This document shows, one piece after another, positions 8,046 to 17,209 of a DNA stretch of 64,000 nucleotides (position 1 is its first letter; the number at the start of each line of letters is the position of its first letter). Location: NCBI GenBank assembly GCA_037441525.1, contig JBBISA010000008.1, forward strand, positions 1 to 64,000. The letters are read 5' to 3'. Both the position numbers and the translations under genes were made by a program. The DNA is from SKVR01 sp037441525. Its GTDB lineage: Bacteria; Bacteroidota; Bacteroidia; Bacteroidales; UBA7960. The notes beneath the pieces were generated by a model. The model did no database searches and was not told the DNA's origin. It was given only the letters and a program-made list of their open reading frames with translations.

Positions 8046-8669
8046 TTGAGTAAAATTGATTTATAATGATGAATGTAAGCTACTTACACTATATGTTTGT
8101 ATTTTTTAAGCAAGCGGTCTCATGTGGATTTCATGTATAAATGTATTGTGTTTACTGGTCGGAAGCTTGTACAGTCATTCCCTGAAAATCCCACATTTGC
8201 TATATTGGCCTGGCCGAGCCCGCAAACCCGGTTTGTTGGCGTTTGCAGCGCTAAGTCGAAATGTTTGCTTCATCACTTTTTTCTGACTAAAATTGAATAA
8301 ATGCAATTTGTGCGTTATTCTGCTCATGCTTACAACTTCCATGATATAATCATTTCAATTTTGGGTAATCAAGGCAGCTTAAGTTTTTCATCCTGCAATT
8401 TAATAAAAAATTTAATGCCTTGCAACCCCTCAGGTTTTCATTCAACTTATACCGATTTTCTCTATTTATCCTGGCGGGGTCTTCAAATAGGTAATTTAAA
8501 CCCCTTTCAGGCTCGCTAATATATGAGTGGATGGCTTGTTTGCCACCCCAACAGAATACACCTTGTTTTTGCAATAAAAAGCAGTGACTTTACTATTCCA
8601 TTTTTGCCGCTGTCTTTTGATGTTTATTAAATGCTGATGGGTGAAGGGTTATTGTTATATTTGTTTGTA
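8046..8669. other. Gene-free stretch
   Basis: More than 600 bases upstream of the aldo/keto reductase hold no frame with coding character and no clear hairpins. A TATATTTG -7-like element lies at 8656-8663, just before the small frame at 8670. Confidence 0.45.
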
Positions 8670-8750
8670 ATGAAGACTGTTGATAAAACAAACCTGTTGG
8701 CCAAATCTGATTGTTTAATATCTGACCACCTGGGCGATTGGTCATTTTGA
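8670..8750 (+). CDS. Possible very small ORF (26 codons) with an open frame after its TGA
   Basis: The ATG at 8670 follows a TATATTTG element (8656-8663) and opens a 26-residue frame (MKTVDKTNLL… …DWSF) ending at TGA 8748-8750. The same frame continues for 15 more codons to TAA at 8796. An imperfect hairpin (TTATCGGCGAT / ATCGGCTATAA, 8768-8799) follows the TGA. No similarity is recognised. It may be a small protein, the remnant of a gene, or chance. Confidence 0.2.
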   Translation: MKTVDKTNLLAKSDCLISDHLGDWSF

Positions 8751-8938
8751 TTGGACAATAGGTTGGTTATCGGCGATGACGAGCCTGATCGGCTATAATA
8801 ATTAGAATTAGCCAAAACAGGAACCATGAAAAATATCTTTAAGTAGAAGATCCATCCACATTTACCAATAGCACTGATTTTCTTATGAGATTATTAAATG
8901 CCAAAAATTGCTTATAATATAAATGAAAACCTTTTTTT

Positions 8939-9811
8939 ATGTCCAACATCAAACTAATTATTGAAGAACGCGAAGCTGATATAGGCAACTTTATGGTGGG
9001 CAGGTTATTGCCTTTTCGGCAGAAACGCTCAGTAGGACCATTTGTTTTTGTGGATCACATGGGTCCGGCGCAACTCAGCAGCAACGAAAATCTGGATGTC
9101 CTGCCTCATCCACACATTGGACTTTCTACGTTGACTTATTTGTTCGAGGGGGCAATATTGCACCGCGATAGCATGGGTTATGAATCGGAAATAAAACCAG
9201 GGGCAGTAAACTGGATGACCGCAGGCAGAGGGGTAGTCCATTCTGAAAGAACTCCCGGTTATTTGAGAAAATCGCCAAAAAACCTGCACGGAATGCAGAT
9301 TTGGGTGGGATTGCCCATAGAACTTGAAGAAACAGAACCCTCTTTCACTCACATTGATGCAGATAAAATCCCGGAATGGGAGCAGAATGGTGTAAGTATC
9401 AGACTTATTGCCGGAGAAGCATTTAACAGAAAATCGCCTGTACCTGTATACAGTCCCCTCTATTTTATTGAAATTAAAAGCAGGTCGGCCCAAAAGCTCA
9501 ATATCGGCGATAACATCTATGGCGAAACTGCTATGTTTATCCTGCAAGGGGATGTAAAGCTGGAAGGCAATACTTATTCCCCGAGACAATTGCTGGTGGC
9601 GAAACAGAGCAGGCTGTGCGAATTTGAAATCGGTGAGAACTCTGTCATTTTCATTTTTGGCGGTGAACCCTTTCCTGAGGAACGTTTTATAAACTGGAAT
9701 TTTGTTTCCTCAGACAAAAACCGACTGCAACAGGCCAAGGACGACTGGATTCATCAAAGGTTTCCAAAAGTGCATGGCGAAACAGGATTTGTGCCCTATC
9801 CACAAATATAA
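8939..9811 (+). CDS. Pirin family protein
   Basis: The 290-residue bicupin protein has the four pirin metal ligands in the N-terminal cupin: His57 and His59 in LPHPHIGLST, His101 and Glu103 in VVHSERTP. The second cupin, at ~165-285, is degenerate, as usual. Bacterial pirins bind iron; some cleave quercetin with O2 and others modulate metabolic enzymes, so the role here is open. The gene is monocistronic, preceded by an A/T-rich leader and followed by a convergent PH-domain gene. Length matches the family (230-300). Confidence 0.88.
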   Translation: MSNIKLIIEEREADIGNFMVGRLLPFRQKRSVGPFVFVDHMGPAQLSSNENLDVLPHPHIGLSTLTYLFEGAILHRDSMGYESEIKPGAVNWMTAGRGVVHSERTPGYLRKSPKNLHGMQIWVGLPIELEETEPSFTHIDADKIPEWEQNGVSIRLIAGEAFNRKSPVPVYSPLYFIEIKSRSAQKLNIGDNIYGETAMFILQGDVKLEGNTYSPRQLLVAKQSRLCEFEIGENSVIFIFGGEPFPEERFINWNFVSSDKNRLQQAKDDWIHQRFPKVHGETGFVPYPQI

Positions 9812-9949
9812 CCCGGATTAGCCGAAAGAAAAAAAGCGAATTAATGACAAATCTGGGTTTATTTATTAGTTTTTACCTGATTGAGGCAAGTGGAATGGGC
9901 CATTAATAATTATTCAACACTGGCAGCCGGATTATTACTACAGGTTGTT

Positions 9950-10381
9950 TCATCGCAAGGGTTTTGCTTTCCTGTTTATTACTTCAATTTTGGCATTAAT
10001 CTTAAGGAGTTCGTCAATAAACCCCTTTTTATCCCTTGGAGATAAGATTACCGAATCGTACTTATTGTATCGTATCTCCAGCCGATCCATAGATGCAGCA
10101 GGCGAGCTCAAAGGATTGTTGGTTTCCTTTATTTTGGTAATCTTACTGATGGGGATAGAACGGTTGTAAAAAGGAAATCCCTTTACAATCAACCTTTCTC
10201 CATCAATTATATATCGTATTGAATTGAAATTAATAATTAAAAACAGAGCAACCAAAAATAAAATTAAAATACCAATCCATGCCTTATGATCGTTGATCAT
10301 AAGTAAAGCTATAAGTAACATGCCTGAAATCAGAGGTATGAAAAAAATAAAACCGATCTTTGATTTAAATACATTTGCCAT
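9950..10381 (-). CDS. Small membrane protein with bacterial PH domain (YyaB/SunI-like)
   Basis: The 143-residue protein has two hydrophobic segments at ~12-30 and ~36-52. They are followed by a small PH-like beta domain (SIRYIIDGERLIVKG, ISKITKIKET, RLEIRYNKYDSVILSPRDKKGFIDELLKIN), the pattern of the YyaB-like/SunI PH family. The pair SP..DK..F near the end is typical. It probably sits in the inner membrane with the PH domain in the cytosol. Function is unknown; SunI in Bacillus is a lantibiotic-immunity protein, but most homologs have no such link. It lies 19 bases beyond the stop of the methyltransferase gene and may be its operon partner. Confidence 0.72.
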   Translation of the reverse strand: MANVFKSKIGFIFFIPLISGMLLIALLMINDHKAWIGILILFLVALFLIINFNSIRYIIDGERLIVKGFPFYNRSIPISKITKIKETNNPLSSPAASMDRLEIRYNKYDSVILSPRDKKGFIDELLKINAKIEVINRKAKPLR

Positions 10382-10400
10382 TTGAAGCGGTTATATTAAG

Positions 10401-11168
10401 TTACATTTCCGCAATAACGAGCATCTCAAAATCTTCAGTAGTGAGTAAATCGCTGCGCGAAAAGGCACCCAGTTTTGCCCCAAATATTTCGATTTTCTGA
10501 AATCCCAGCGATTTGAGCAGCCAGGTAATTTCGCTGGGCACATAATAGCGTTCGTTGCAAACCAACTGATGTTCAACGCCATCATCGTCGGTAAAGGTGG
10601 TGATATTGTGATCGCGAAAGGTCATCAGGTCGAAGGTTTCGCTTTTATATTTTGCCCCTTCTTCATAATTATCTGATTCATGAAACTCATTGATGGAATG
10701 GTACAAAGGGAACAGTCCATTGAGGGTTGTAAAAATGAATTTCGCGCCAGGTTTCAGGGTTTTAGCCACATTTTTCAGGATGTCAAAATTCATTTCGTCG
10801 GTTTCCATTAACGGGAAACCCCCTTCGCACAGCATAATAGCCACATGAAACTGATTTTCGAAGGGAAGATTACGGGCATCGTGGTGCTGAAAATCGACCT
10901 TTACATTAGCTTCCTGCGCTTTTTCTCTGGCTCGAATCAGCAGTGTTTCCGACAGATCGATACCGGTAACGACATAGCCCCTTTTTGCCAATTCGATAGA
11001 GTGGCGGCCTGTTCCACAGCCAATGTCTATGATCTTCAGGTCTTTGTTTAATCCTATCTCCTGCTCAATAAAATCGCACTCGCCCAAGGTGCCATGGGTG
11101 AAAGGTTCGTGGTCGTATTTGAGTCCATAGTTTTCGAAAAGTGTTTCGTACCATTGCTTTTTTTTCAT
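10401..11168 (-). CDS. Class I SAM-dependent methyltransferase
   Basis: The 255-residue cytosolic protein has a Rossmann-type methyltransferase fold. Motif I is IIDIGCGTGRHSIELA, followed by acidic VTGIDLSETLL, DFQHHDARNLP and the post-motif region FHVAIMLCEGGFPL. SAM binding is secure but the substrate is unknown. It ends close to the downstream PH-domain gene (stop 10401, next ATG 10381), suggesting co-transcription. The start MKKKQWYETLFENYG is standard for the family. Confidence 0.85.
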   Translation of the reverse strand: MKKKQWYETLFENYGLKYDHEPFTHGTLGECDFIEQEIGLNKDLKIIDIGCGTGRHSIELAKRGYVVTGIDLSETLLIRAREKAQEANVKVDFQHHDARNLPFENQFHVAIMLCEGGFPLMETDEMNFDILKNVAKTLKPGAKFIFTTLNGLFPLYHSINEFHESDNYEEGAKYKSETFDLMTFRDHNITTFTDDDGVEHQLVCNERYYVPSEITWLLKSLGFQKIEIFGAKLGAFSRSDLLTTEDFEMLVIAEM

Positions 11169-11352
11169 CCGCTTATAATTATTGAGTTAAGGTCTCCCGT
11201 TAATACGGGAGAACCACAAATGTTCTAAAACTTATTCTCATCGGTGTTTTTGTTGTGCAAAAACATGTAGGTTTCATAGGATTGGTCATTAATGGGTTAT
11301 TGGCAGAATTTAAAAAGGTTGACTCCTGCAGTGTATAACCCCTTGCGGTGTA

Positions 11353-12306
11353 TTAATCGGCAAGGTTGTATCTGTATGCAGCTTTTCGCAACCGGTCCAT
11401 TATTGCGATTCCGATACCAATTTCGGGCACTGGTTCGGCAACCATATATTCCACATCCGACTCTTCCATATAATGTATCGCTGCAAAAAGATTTACTGCA
11501 TATTCCTTCAGGTCTTTATGCCGGCTCACCTTTATCACCTCTTTGTAACCCGATACCTCAGCTTCGGAAAAGGATAAAAATCCTGCCCTTGTCCTGTCTA
11601 TTTCTTTCGATGTTTCACCCGCTATATACAAAGGCTTAGCAGGGCTGTAGTGCGATTTTACCATCCCGGGAGCAATCACTGTCGATTCATTATTATATTC
11701 AGGATGATAAGGTAAAACCTTTTCCAGATCTTCCCTAACAATAACTCCATTTCTCAAAATATTGAAGCCCTTCTGATTGAGTTGAATAATGGTTGATTCT
11801 ATTCCAACGGTTGTTGGACCTCCATCGAGGATGTAATCGACGGTTTTGAGTTGTTTTCTAACGTGTTGGGCGGTGGTGGGGCTCACTCTTCCAAACTTAT
11901 TGGCGCTGGGCGCTGCAATTGGTCTTTGGGCTGCGCTTATCAGTTCAAGGGCAATGGGGTTGGCGGGCATGCGGATACCCACCGTTGGCAAGCCAGATGT
12001 AACAATATCAGGCACTATGCTGTTTTTGGGGAGCACAATGGTTAAGGGTCCCGGCCAAAAACGCCTTGCCAGCTCGTAAACCCGATCATCGTGTTCTTTG
12101 GTCAATGGTTCAAGGTCGTCGAGATGGGCAATGTGAACTATCAGCGGATCAAAAGAGGGGCGTTCCTTCATCTCGAATATTTTCACCACGGCGTCCGGAT
12201 CAAGTGCATTGGCACCCAACCCATATACCGTTTCGGTAGGGAATGCCACCAACTTACCTTCAAGGATGAAATTAGCTGCAATAAGTATTTCGTCGCGGGT
12301 TACCAT
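11353..12306 (-). CDS. tsaC: Threonylcarbamoyl-AMP synthase, Sua5 type
   Basis: The 317-residue protein makes L-threonylcarbamoyl-AMP from threonine, bicarbonate and ATP, the first step in t6A formation at position 37 of ANN-decoding tRNAs. The YrdC domain occupies residues ~1-200 with the PTETVYGLGANA, KERPSFDPLIVH and PSANKFGRVSPT motifs. A linker (SHYSPAKPLYI) leads to the C-terminal Sua5 domain, so this is the long two-domain form rather than short TsaC. It is cytosolic and probably essential. It stands alone on the minus strand. Confidence 0.93.
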   Translation of the reverse strand: MVTRDEILIAANFILEGKLVAFPTETVYGLGANALDPDAVVKIFEMKERPSFDPLIVHIAHLDDLEPLTKEHDDRVYELARRFWPGPLTIVLPKNSIVPDIVTSGLPTVGIRMPANPIALELISAAQRPIAAPSANKFGRVSPTTAQHVRKQLKTVDYILDGGPTTVGIESTIIQLNQKGFNILRNGVIVREDLEKVLPYHPEYNNESTVIAPGMVKSHYSPAKPLYIAGETSKEIDRTRAGFLSFSEAEVSGYKEVIKVSRHKDLKEYAVNLFAAIHYMEESDVEYMVAEPVPEIGIGIAIMDRLRKAAYRYNLAD

Positions 12307-12505
12307 TATTCTGAAAATGGTTATAATTAGCGGATTGAGATTTGTCTTTGACCATAAGAAGAAAGCCCCTCCTTCAAAAATTAATAAGTTGCAAAGGTAG
12401 CATCAAAAACCGAAATCAAATGCATACTATCATCAGGACATAATGGAGAAAAGAAAATTGCGGGATGCAGAAAAATTAATAGTGTATTCGTGGCAAACCT
12501 TGGCC

Positions 12506-13474
12506 CTACTCTGAGCTAATAACAGGTACCCTTATTTCATCCATTTCATTAATTTTTATTTTGGAAAGGATGGCTGCCAGCAGCAACCCGCTTACCATTT
12601 GCCAAATACCCCACCAGGCGGCCATAAATGCCATGCCGCCATTCCCATTAAATAGTTTTGGATTGAATATCAGGATAAGGGCCAGACCCGAATTCTGGAT
12701 ACCGGTTTCGATGCTGAGTGTGCGGCGGTCGGCTTTAGGTATTCGGGCAATGGTACCCACCAGGTATCCCGTTGATAGTGTCTGGGCATTGAGCAAAAAC
12801 ACAAGCACAGCAATGGGAAGAAAACTGGCAGTAAAGAAAGAAAGATTTGCATAAAGAGCTCCAAAAATAAAAACAAGATACAACAGGATAGAGCCGATCT
12901 TTATAGGTTTAAGATATTTTTTTGCAAACACCGGAAACCGGTTTCCTACATACATTCCCAGCAATAACGGCACTCCCAGCAGAATAAATACAGTCTGGGC
13001 CATTTGAAAGAAGTCGATTTTAATGGGGATATTTAAATGATGGGCAACTTCAGAAAAATAAACGTATAAACCTCCCCAGAAGGCAAAATTAAGGGGTGTC
13101 ATTAAAGTAGCCGACAATGTTGCCACTGCCGTCAGACTCACCGAAAGCGCCACATTTGCTTTTGACAGCGATGAAATGAAATTGGAAATATTCCCGCCCG
13201 GACAGGCCGCTATTAAAATCATACCCATTGCTACTGTTGGTGGAGGATTGAGAACAATTACCAATAAAAAAGTAAGGGCCGGCAATACCACAAACTGAGA
13301 GATAAACCCCAGCAGGGCTGATTTGGGATACCGGAGCAAATCGATAAAATTCTGGATTTTTATCTCAAGCGCCACACCAAACATAATAGCGGCCAGGGTA
13401 ATGTTCATAAATATCAGCGAACCTTCACTGAAATTCAGCCTTACGTTTTCAATTCCTTCGAGTAAAGAATACAT
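12506..13474 (-). CDS. Bile acid:sodium symporter (BASS) family transporter
   Basis: The 322-residue protein starts at the ATG at 13474 (MYSLLEGIENVR), as the 12 codons upstream look non-coding. About nine to ten hydrophobic segments cover the protein. Family motifs include the core AACPGGNISNFISSLSKANVALSVSLTAV and, in the second half, ETGIQNSGLALIL. BASS proteins couple Na+ entry to uptake of organic anions such as bile acids, pantoate or sulfonates. The substrate here cannot be read. The protein lies in the inner membrane. Confidence 0.86.
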   Translation of the reverse strand: MYSLLEGIENVRLNFSEGSLIFMNITLAAIMFGVALEIKIQNFIDLLRYPKSALLGFISQFVVLPALTFLLVIVLNPPPTVAMGMILIAACPGGNISNFISSLSKANVALSVSLTAVATLSATLMTPLNFAFWGGLYVYFSEVAHHLNIPIKIDFFQMAQTVFILLGVPLLLGMYVGNRFPVFAKKYLKPIKIGSILLYLVFIFGALYANLSFFTASFLPIAVLVFLLNAQTLSTGYLVGTIARIPKADRRTLSIETGIQNSGLALILIFNPKLFNGNGGMAFMAAWWGIWQMVSGLLLAAILSKIKINEMDEIRVPVISSE

Positions 13475-13671
13475 AATATGAATGTTTTGGGTTGACCCAA
13501 AGGTATGCAAATTTTTTTTTGTTAAACATCAATTTAAAAGATGAAAATCGATGCTGGCTATTAATGGAAAAACTCATTCCTAACAATTTTCTTTCTTCAG
13601 ATGAACGTAGTTTTATAATAAAAGATGATCCGCTTTTTGCAAGAAAAAAGCATATCAGAGATAGTACGTAA

Positions 13672-14277
13672 TTAGTTTTTTACATAACCACAATCGCCAA
13701 TGGTTGTTAGCAGCAGGTCAATATCGCTGTTGTTCAGGCCACTGGCAAACAAAACTGCTCTGTGGTTGTAAATAAACTCAAGGGTGGGATAAACCTTGCG
13801 GTAATCGTAAGTAAACTCTATATTGCGATGGCCGCCACCATCATACTCCCTTACTATCTTCCATTTTCGTTCAGGTTCGGGGGCCCGCTTTAATGCCTTA
13901 ATTTCGTGCCATTCGTAGTGTCTTCCCCGGGTGCGCAAGCCCATAAACCGCGTCCCTATAACAAGATGGCTTCTCTTTATTTTAATGAACTCCCGGCTTA
14001 GCAAAGCATGTATCATCCCAAGGATCATTATGACTCCAAAGCCTTTAAAAATGATATGAAAAATAAGCAGGTTCCCTGAATCCTCCACATTACTGTAATT
14101 CTGTAACCAGTAAAGCAATACATTAAAACCAAGTACTACGAAAATTACTATCATCATACCTATCAACTGATTAGAATCGTATTTTTTGGGGATATCGATC
14201 AATATTTCACCGCCGTCATTTATGATTTTCAGATGGCTCTTTTCAGGCATCAGGTTTTTATCTTTACTGTTTGTCAT
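13672..14277 (-). CDS. Hypothetical membrane protein, two TM segments
   Basis: The 201-residue protein is not recognised. It begins with ~35 polar residues, followed by two transmembrane segments at ~38-58 and ~70-92. A basic cytosolic C-terminal half contains FIKIKRSHLVIGTRF and KALKRAPEPERKWKIVREYDGG, a pattern similar to membrane-anchored PH-like domains. No signal peptide or catalytic motif is seen. It is a separate unit and its codon use resembles its neighbours. Confidence 0.65.
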   Translation of the reverse strand: MTNSKDKNLMPEKSHLKIINDGGEILIDIPKKYDSNQLIGMMIVIFVVLGFNVLLYWLQNYSNVEDSGNLLIFHIIFKGFGVIMILGMIHALLSREFIKIKRSHLVIGTRFMGLRTRGRHYEWHEIKALKRAPEPERKWKIVREYDGGGHRNIEFTYDYRKVYPTLEFIYNHRAVLFASGLNNSDIDLLLTTIGDCGYVKN

Positions 14278-14443
14278 AACAAAGCATTAGTGGTACTATT
14301 TAGTTTTCATAAGTTTTTCAAAGAAATCATTCAGAATAGCAACGAATTTAATGGTTAAAAAGACACAAAAGGGGGCTTCTACTGAGTATTATTTTTACTT
14401 TTAACATATTGAAATTCAGACATAACCCCTTAAATTCCTGATT

Positions 14444-15400
14444 ATGAAACGTCGCGACTTTTTAAAAAAAACATCAGCTATAGTACCTGCCCTTGGACTT
14501 TTCCCCGCAGATCTTTCGCTTATTATGTGCGAAACATCAGGTAACATAGAAAAACGAATGTTGGGTAAAACCAGGCAAATGTTGTCGGTTATCGGCTTTG
14601 GGGGTATTGTGGTTATGAATGTTTCTGATGAAGAAGCAGCCGCATCGGTAAAACATGCCTGCGAAAGCGGAATCAATTACTTCGATGTTGCCCCATCGTA
14701 TGGCAATGCCGAAGTAATGCTGGGGCCTGCCCTGGAGCCCTACCGTAAAAATGTGTTCCTGTCGTGCAAAACCGGAAAACGCGATCGCGACGGAGCCCGG
14801 GCCGAACTGGAACAGTCGCTCAGCCACATGCGCACCAGCTATTTCGATCTATATCAACTGCATGCGGTAACCAGTCTTGAAGATGTTGACACCATTTTCG
14901 CTCCTGGTGGCGCTATAGAAACTCTGATCGAAGCCCGCGACCAGGGGAAAGTAAAATATCTGGGGTTTTCGGCACATTCGGTGGTAGCCGCCCTTGCGCT
15001 AATGAAAAGATTTGATTTCGATACCATTATGTTCCCTTTTAATGCAGCATCATGGCATGCCGGTAATTTTGGCCCGCAAGTGCTGGAAACCGCCCGGCAG
15101 AAGAATATGGGCATTATTGCTCTTAAAGCCATGGCAAAAGGATGTTGGCCACAAGAAGCCGATCGTACCCGTTATCCCAAAGCCTGGTACGAACCCCTGA
15201 GCAAGCAGGATGAAGCCTTGCTGGGTCTCAGGTTTACCCTATCCCACCCTATCACCACTGCCATACCTCCCGGAGAATCAGAGCTTTTCAAAATGGCACT
15301 AAAACTTAAAGACCAGATAAAACCTCTTACCCCACCTGAAATAGAAACCCTAAAATCACTGGCTAATGGATGGAATCCCTTGTTCAGGTTTGAAGGATAA
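14444..15400 (+). CDS. Aldo/keto reductase with Tat signal
   Basis: The 318-residue protein starts MKRRDFLKKTSAIVPALGLFP, a good twin-arginine signal (RRDFLK plus hydrophobic core), so it is probably periplasmic. The barrel follows: Asp and Tyr in YFDVAPSYGNAEVMLG, Lys in FLSCKTGKR, and His in YFDLYQLHAV. The C-terminal iron-sulfur domain found in some relatives is absent. Together with the gene at 7152-8045 this makes two Tat-type aldo/keto reductases within 8 kb. The substrate is unknown. Confidence 0.84.
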   Translation: MKRRDFLKKTSAIVPALGLFPADLSLIMCETSGNIEKRMLGKTRQMLSVIGFGGIVVMNVSDEEAAASVKHACESGINYFDVAPSYGNAEVMLGPALEPYRKNVFLSCKTGKRDRDGARAELEQSLSHMRTSYFDLYQLHAVTSLEDVDTIFAPGGAIETLIEARDQGKVKYLGFSAHSVVAALALMKRFDFDTIMFPFNAASWHAGNFGPQVLETARQKNMGIIALKAMAKGCWPQEADRTRYPKAWYEPLSKQDEALLGLRFTLSHPITTAIPPGESELFKMALKLKDQIKPLTPPEIETLKSLANGWNPLFRFEG

Positions 15401-15556
15401 AATGTTACCAGTTAATAGCAATTGAATAACTTATCAGAAACTTTTTGCAGGGTTAAGGTGCACTGATGATTTTTTAATGCCCTATACCTTCAGGTAAGCC
15501 AAATCAAGATAGCACATTGCCTAAAAGTTCAATAAAACAAGGGGAAGGATTGATGT

Positions 15557-16324
15557 TTATCCTGCGTTAACGCTGTTGTTTAAATCACGTTCGGCGCAAA
15601 GTATATCGAGGAATTCCGGGTTGTCTTCCAGGGCGTTTCCCACAACCACAACATCGGCCCCTGCCTGCCAGGCTTTTCGGGCGGTCTGTGCACAACGGAT
15701 ACCACCCCCAACCATAAGAGGAACAGAAATATGTCTTTTAACAAGCATTATCATCTCTTCGGATATAGGACGTGCCGCGCCACTGCCGGCCTCCATATAA
15801 ATGAGCTTTAACCCCAGCATTTCGCCAGCCATTGCAGTGCATACCGCAATATCAGCTTTATCGGAGGGGATAGGGGTAGTGTTGCTCATGTAAACCACCG
15901 AGGTAAGCTTACCGCTTTCAATGAGCAAATATCCTGTGGGGATCACTTCAATTCCCAGGTTTTTTATTGCCGGTGCCGCCAGAACATGGTTGCCGATTAA
16001 AAACTCGGGATTGCGCCCCGAAATAAGACTAAGAAATAGAACACCATCTGCATCACCTGATAGTTGCATGGCGCTACCAGGAAACAAAATTACAGGGACT
16101 ATAGTATTCTTTTTTAGTGTGCAAATACATTCATCGAGATAGGTGCCGGTAATCAGACTGCCGCCCACCAACACAAAGTCAACCCGATTAAGGTTGATAA
16201 GGGTAATGAGTGTTTCGAGTTGTGATGGATTTGTGCGGTCGGGGTCTATAAGCACAGCCAGTTGTTTTTGCTTATGGCGTGCCAAAGTTGTTATGGTTGA
16301 ATAGATAGAAGTTTGCATGCACAT
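15557..16324 (-). CDS. Geranylgeranylglyceryl-phosphate synthase (group II GGGPS/PcrB family)
   Basis: The 255-residue TIM-barrel prenyltransferase joins a polyprenyl diphosphate to sn-glycerol-1-phosphate, giving an archaeal-type ether lipid precursor. Motifs are LAVLIDPDR near the N-terminus, FVLVGGS, VPVILFPGS, YMEAGSGAARPI for phosphate/prenyl binding and VGGGIRCAQTA near the C-terminus. Bacteroidota commonly carry this group II enzyme, with an unknown end product. A second ATG two codons in (16318) is equally possible as start. It lies 34 bases after the phosphopantetheinyl transferase gene, in the same direction, so the two are probably one operon. Confidence 0.9.
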   Translation of the reverse strand: MCMQTSIYSTITTLARHKQKQLAVLIDPDRTNPSQLETLITLINLNRVDFVLVGGSLITGTYLDECICTLKKNTIVPVILFPGSAMQLSGDADGVLFLSLISGRNPEFLIGNHVLAAPAIKNLGIEVIPTGYLLIESGKLTSVVYMSNTTPIPSDKADIAVCTAMAGEMLGLKLIYMEAGSGAARPISEEMIMLVKRHISVPLMVGGGIRCAQTARKAWQAGADVVVVGNALEDNPEFLDILCAERDLNNSVNAG

Positions 16325-16358
16325 TGATGGGTTGACTGAGAACCTCGGTTACAGGTTG

Positions 16359-17015
16359 TCAAAGGTAAGAAAAACGGCTGCGATCAACGGCATACGATAG
16401 TATATAATCATCAAGAATCTGATAATGAACGGTGTACATTTTTTCGCCATCATCAGCCTTTATGGTACCATAAATAAGCCCCTCAACCTGCGGGGTAAAA
16501 GGGGCTATATATATGTGGTCCTTGAATAGAATATCGCGGCGACCATGCAGTTTAAAAAGAGTTTCCTTGGCAGCCCACATAATGTATAGCGAATCCATGG
16601 AAAGGTCGCGGCCACCTTCGGCTATCTCCTGTTCGGTAAGAAACTTGTGGGTTACCTTCTGAATTTTATCCTCAATACGCTCAATATCTACCCCTACCGA
16701 ATGTACCGGACTGGCAATCAATGCCGAAAACCGCCCTGAGTGAGAAACCGAAATATGCCTTACGCCATTGTTGAGATAAGGCTTGCCAAATTCATCGTAC
16801 GAAATAGCACTCAATTCGTTTTCGCTGACAAGGTAAGGAAGGATCATGCGGTAGCTGAGCCAGTGTTGCTGGCGGGTTGGGGTTTTTAAGGATGCGAAAA
16901 CCTCTTCTTCCTCTGCAGACAGGGTGAGCTGCGATTTCAGTTCTTCCACACTCTCCCTTATCTCCCATACTCCTATGGAAGCATCCTTGATATTTTTTTT
17001 AAGATATAGACTCAT
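16359..17015 (-). CDS. 4'-phosphopantetheinyl transferase (Sfp type)
   Basis: The 218-residue enzyme moves phosphopantetheine from CoA to acyl or peptidyl carrier proteins. The signature parts are HISVSHSGRFSALI, VGVDIERIEDKIQKV (Mg2+-binding Asp and Glu) and the WAAKETLFKLHG motif. It is the larger Sfp/AcpT type rather than AcpS. It may serve fatty acid synthesis in this group, where a separate AcpS is sometimes lacking. It precedes the GGGP synthase gene. Confidence 0.9.
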   Translation of the reverse strand: MSLYLKKNIKDASIGVWEIRESVEELKSQLTLSAEEEEVFASLKTPTRQQHWLSYRMILPYLVSENELSAISYDEFGKPYLNNGVRHISVSHSGRFSALIASPVHSVGVDIERIEDKIQKVTHKFLTEQEIAEGGRDLSMDSLYIMWAAKETLFKLHGRRDILFKDHIYIAPFTPQVEGLIYGTIKADDGEKMYTVHYQILDDYILSYAVDRSRFSYL

Positions 17016-17146
17016 TCTTAAAAAATTTTGGCACTACCCGAAAACGGTGCAACATCGACACAAATCAATGATTATTAACCTGAAAATCGTGGGCCGTAAA
17101 TGAACCTATTAAAGTTGAATTTGTATTAAAATAGCTTGTTAGGTAA

Positions 17147-17177
17147 TTTTCACTTCTGCCTACAAGTATTACCTTTG
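17147..17177 (+). promoter_or_regulatory. Promoter of ahcY
   Basis: TTTT (17147-17150, one mismatch from TTTG), 19 bases, then an exact TACCTTTG (17170-17177). It lies 33 bases before the ATG, giving a short leader. No SAH or SAM riboswitch fold fits between it and the start. Confidence 0.55.
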
Positions 17178-17209
17178 TGCAAAATTAGAAAATTAAACTT
17201 AAAATCATA

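Noticed and set aside
8301..8574. Overlapping short frames on both strands in the gap before the pirin gene
   Set aside because: Composition and start context do not support coding; no recognisable motif.
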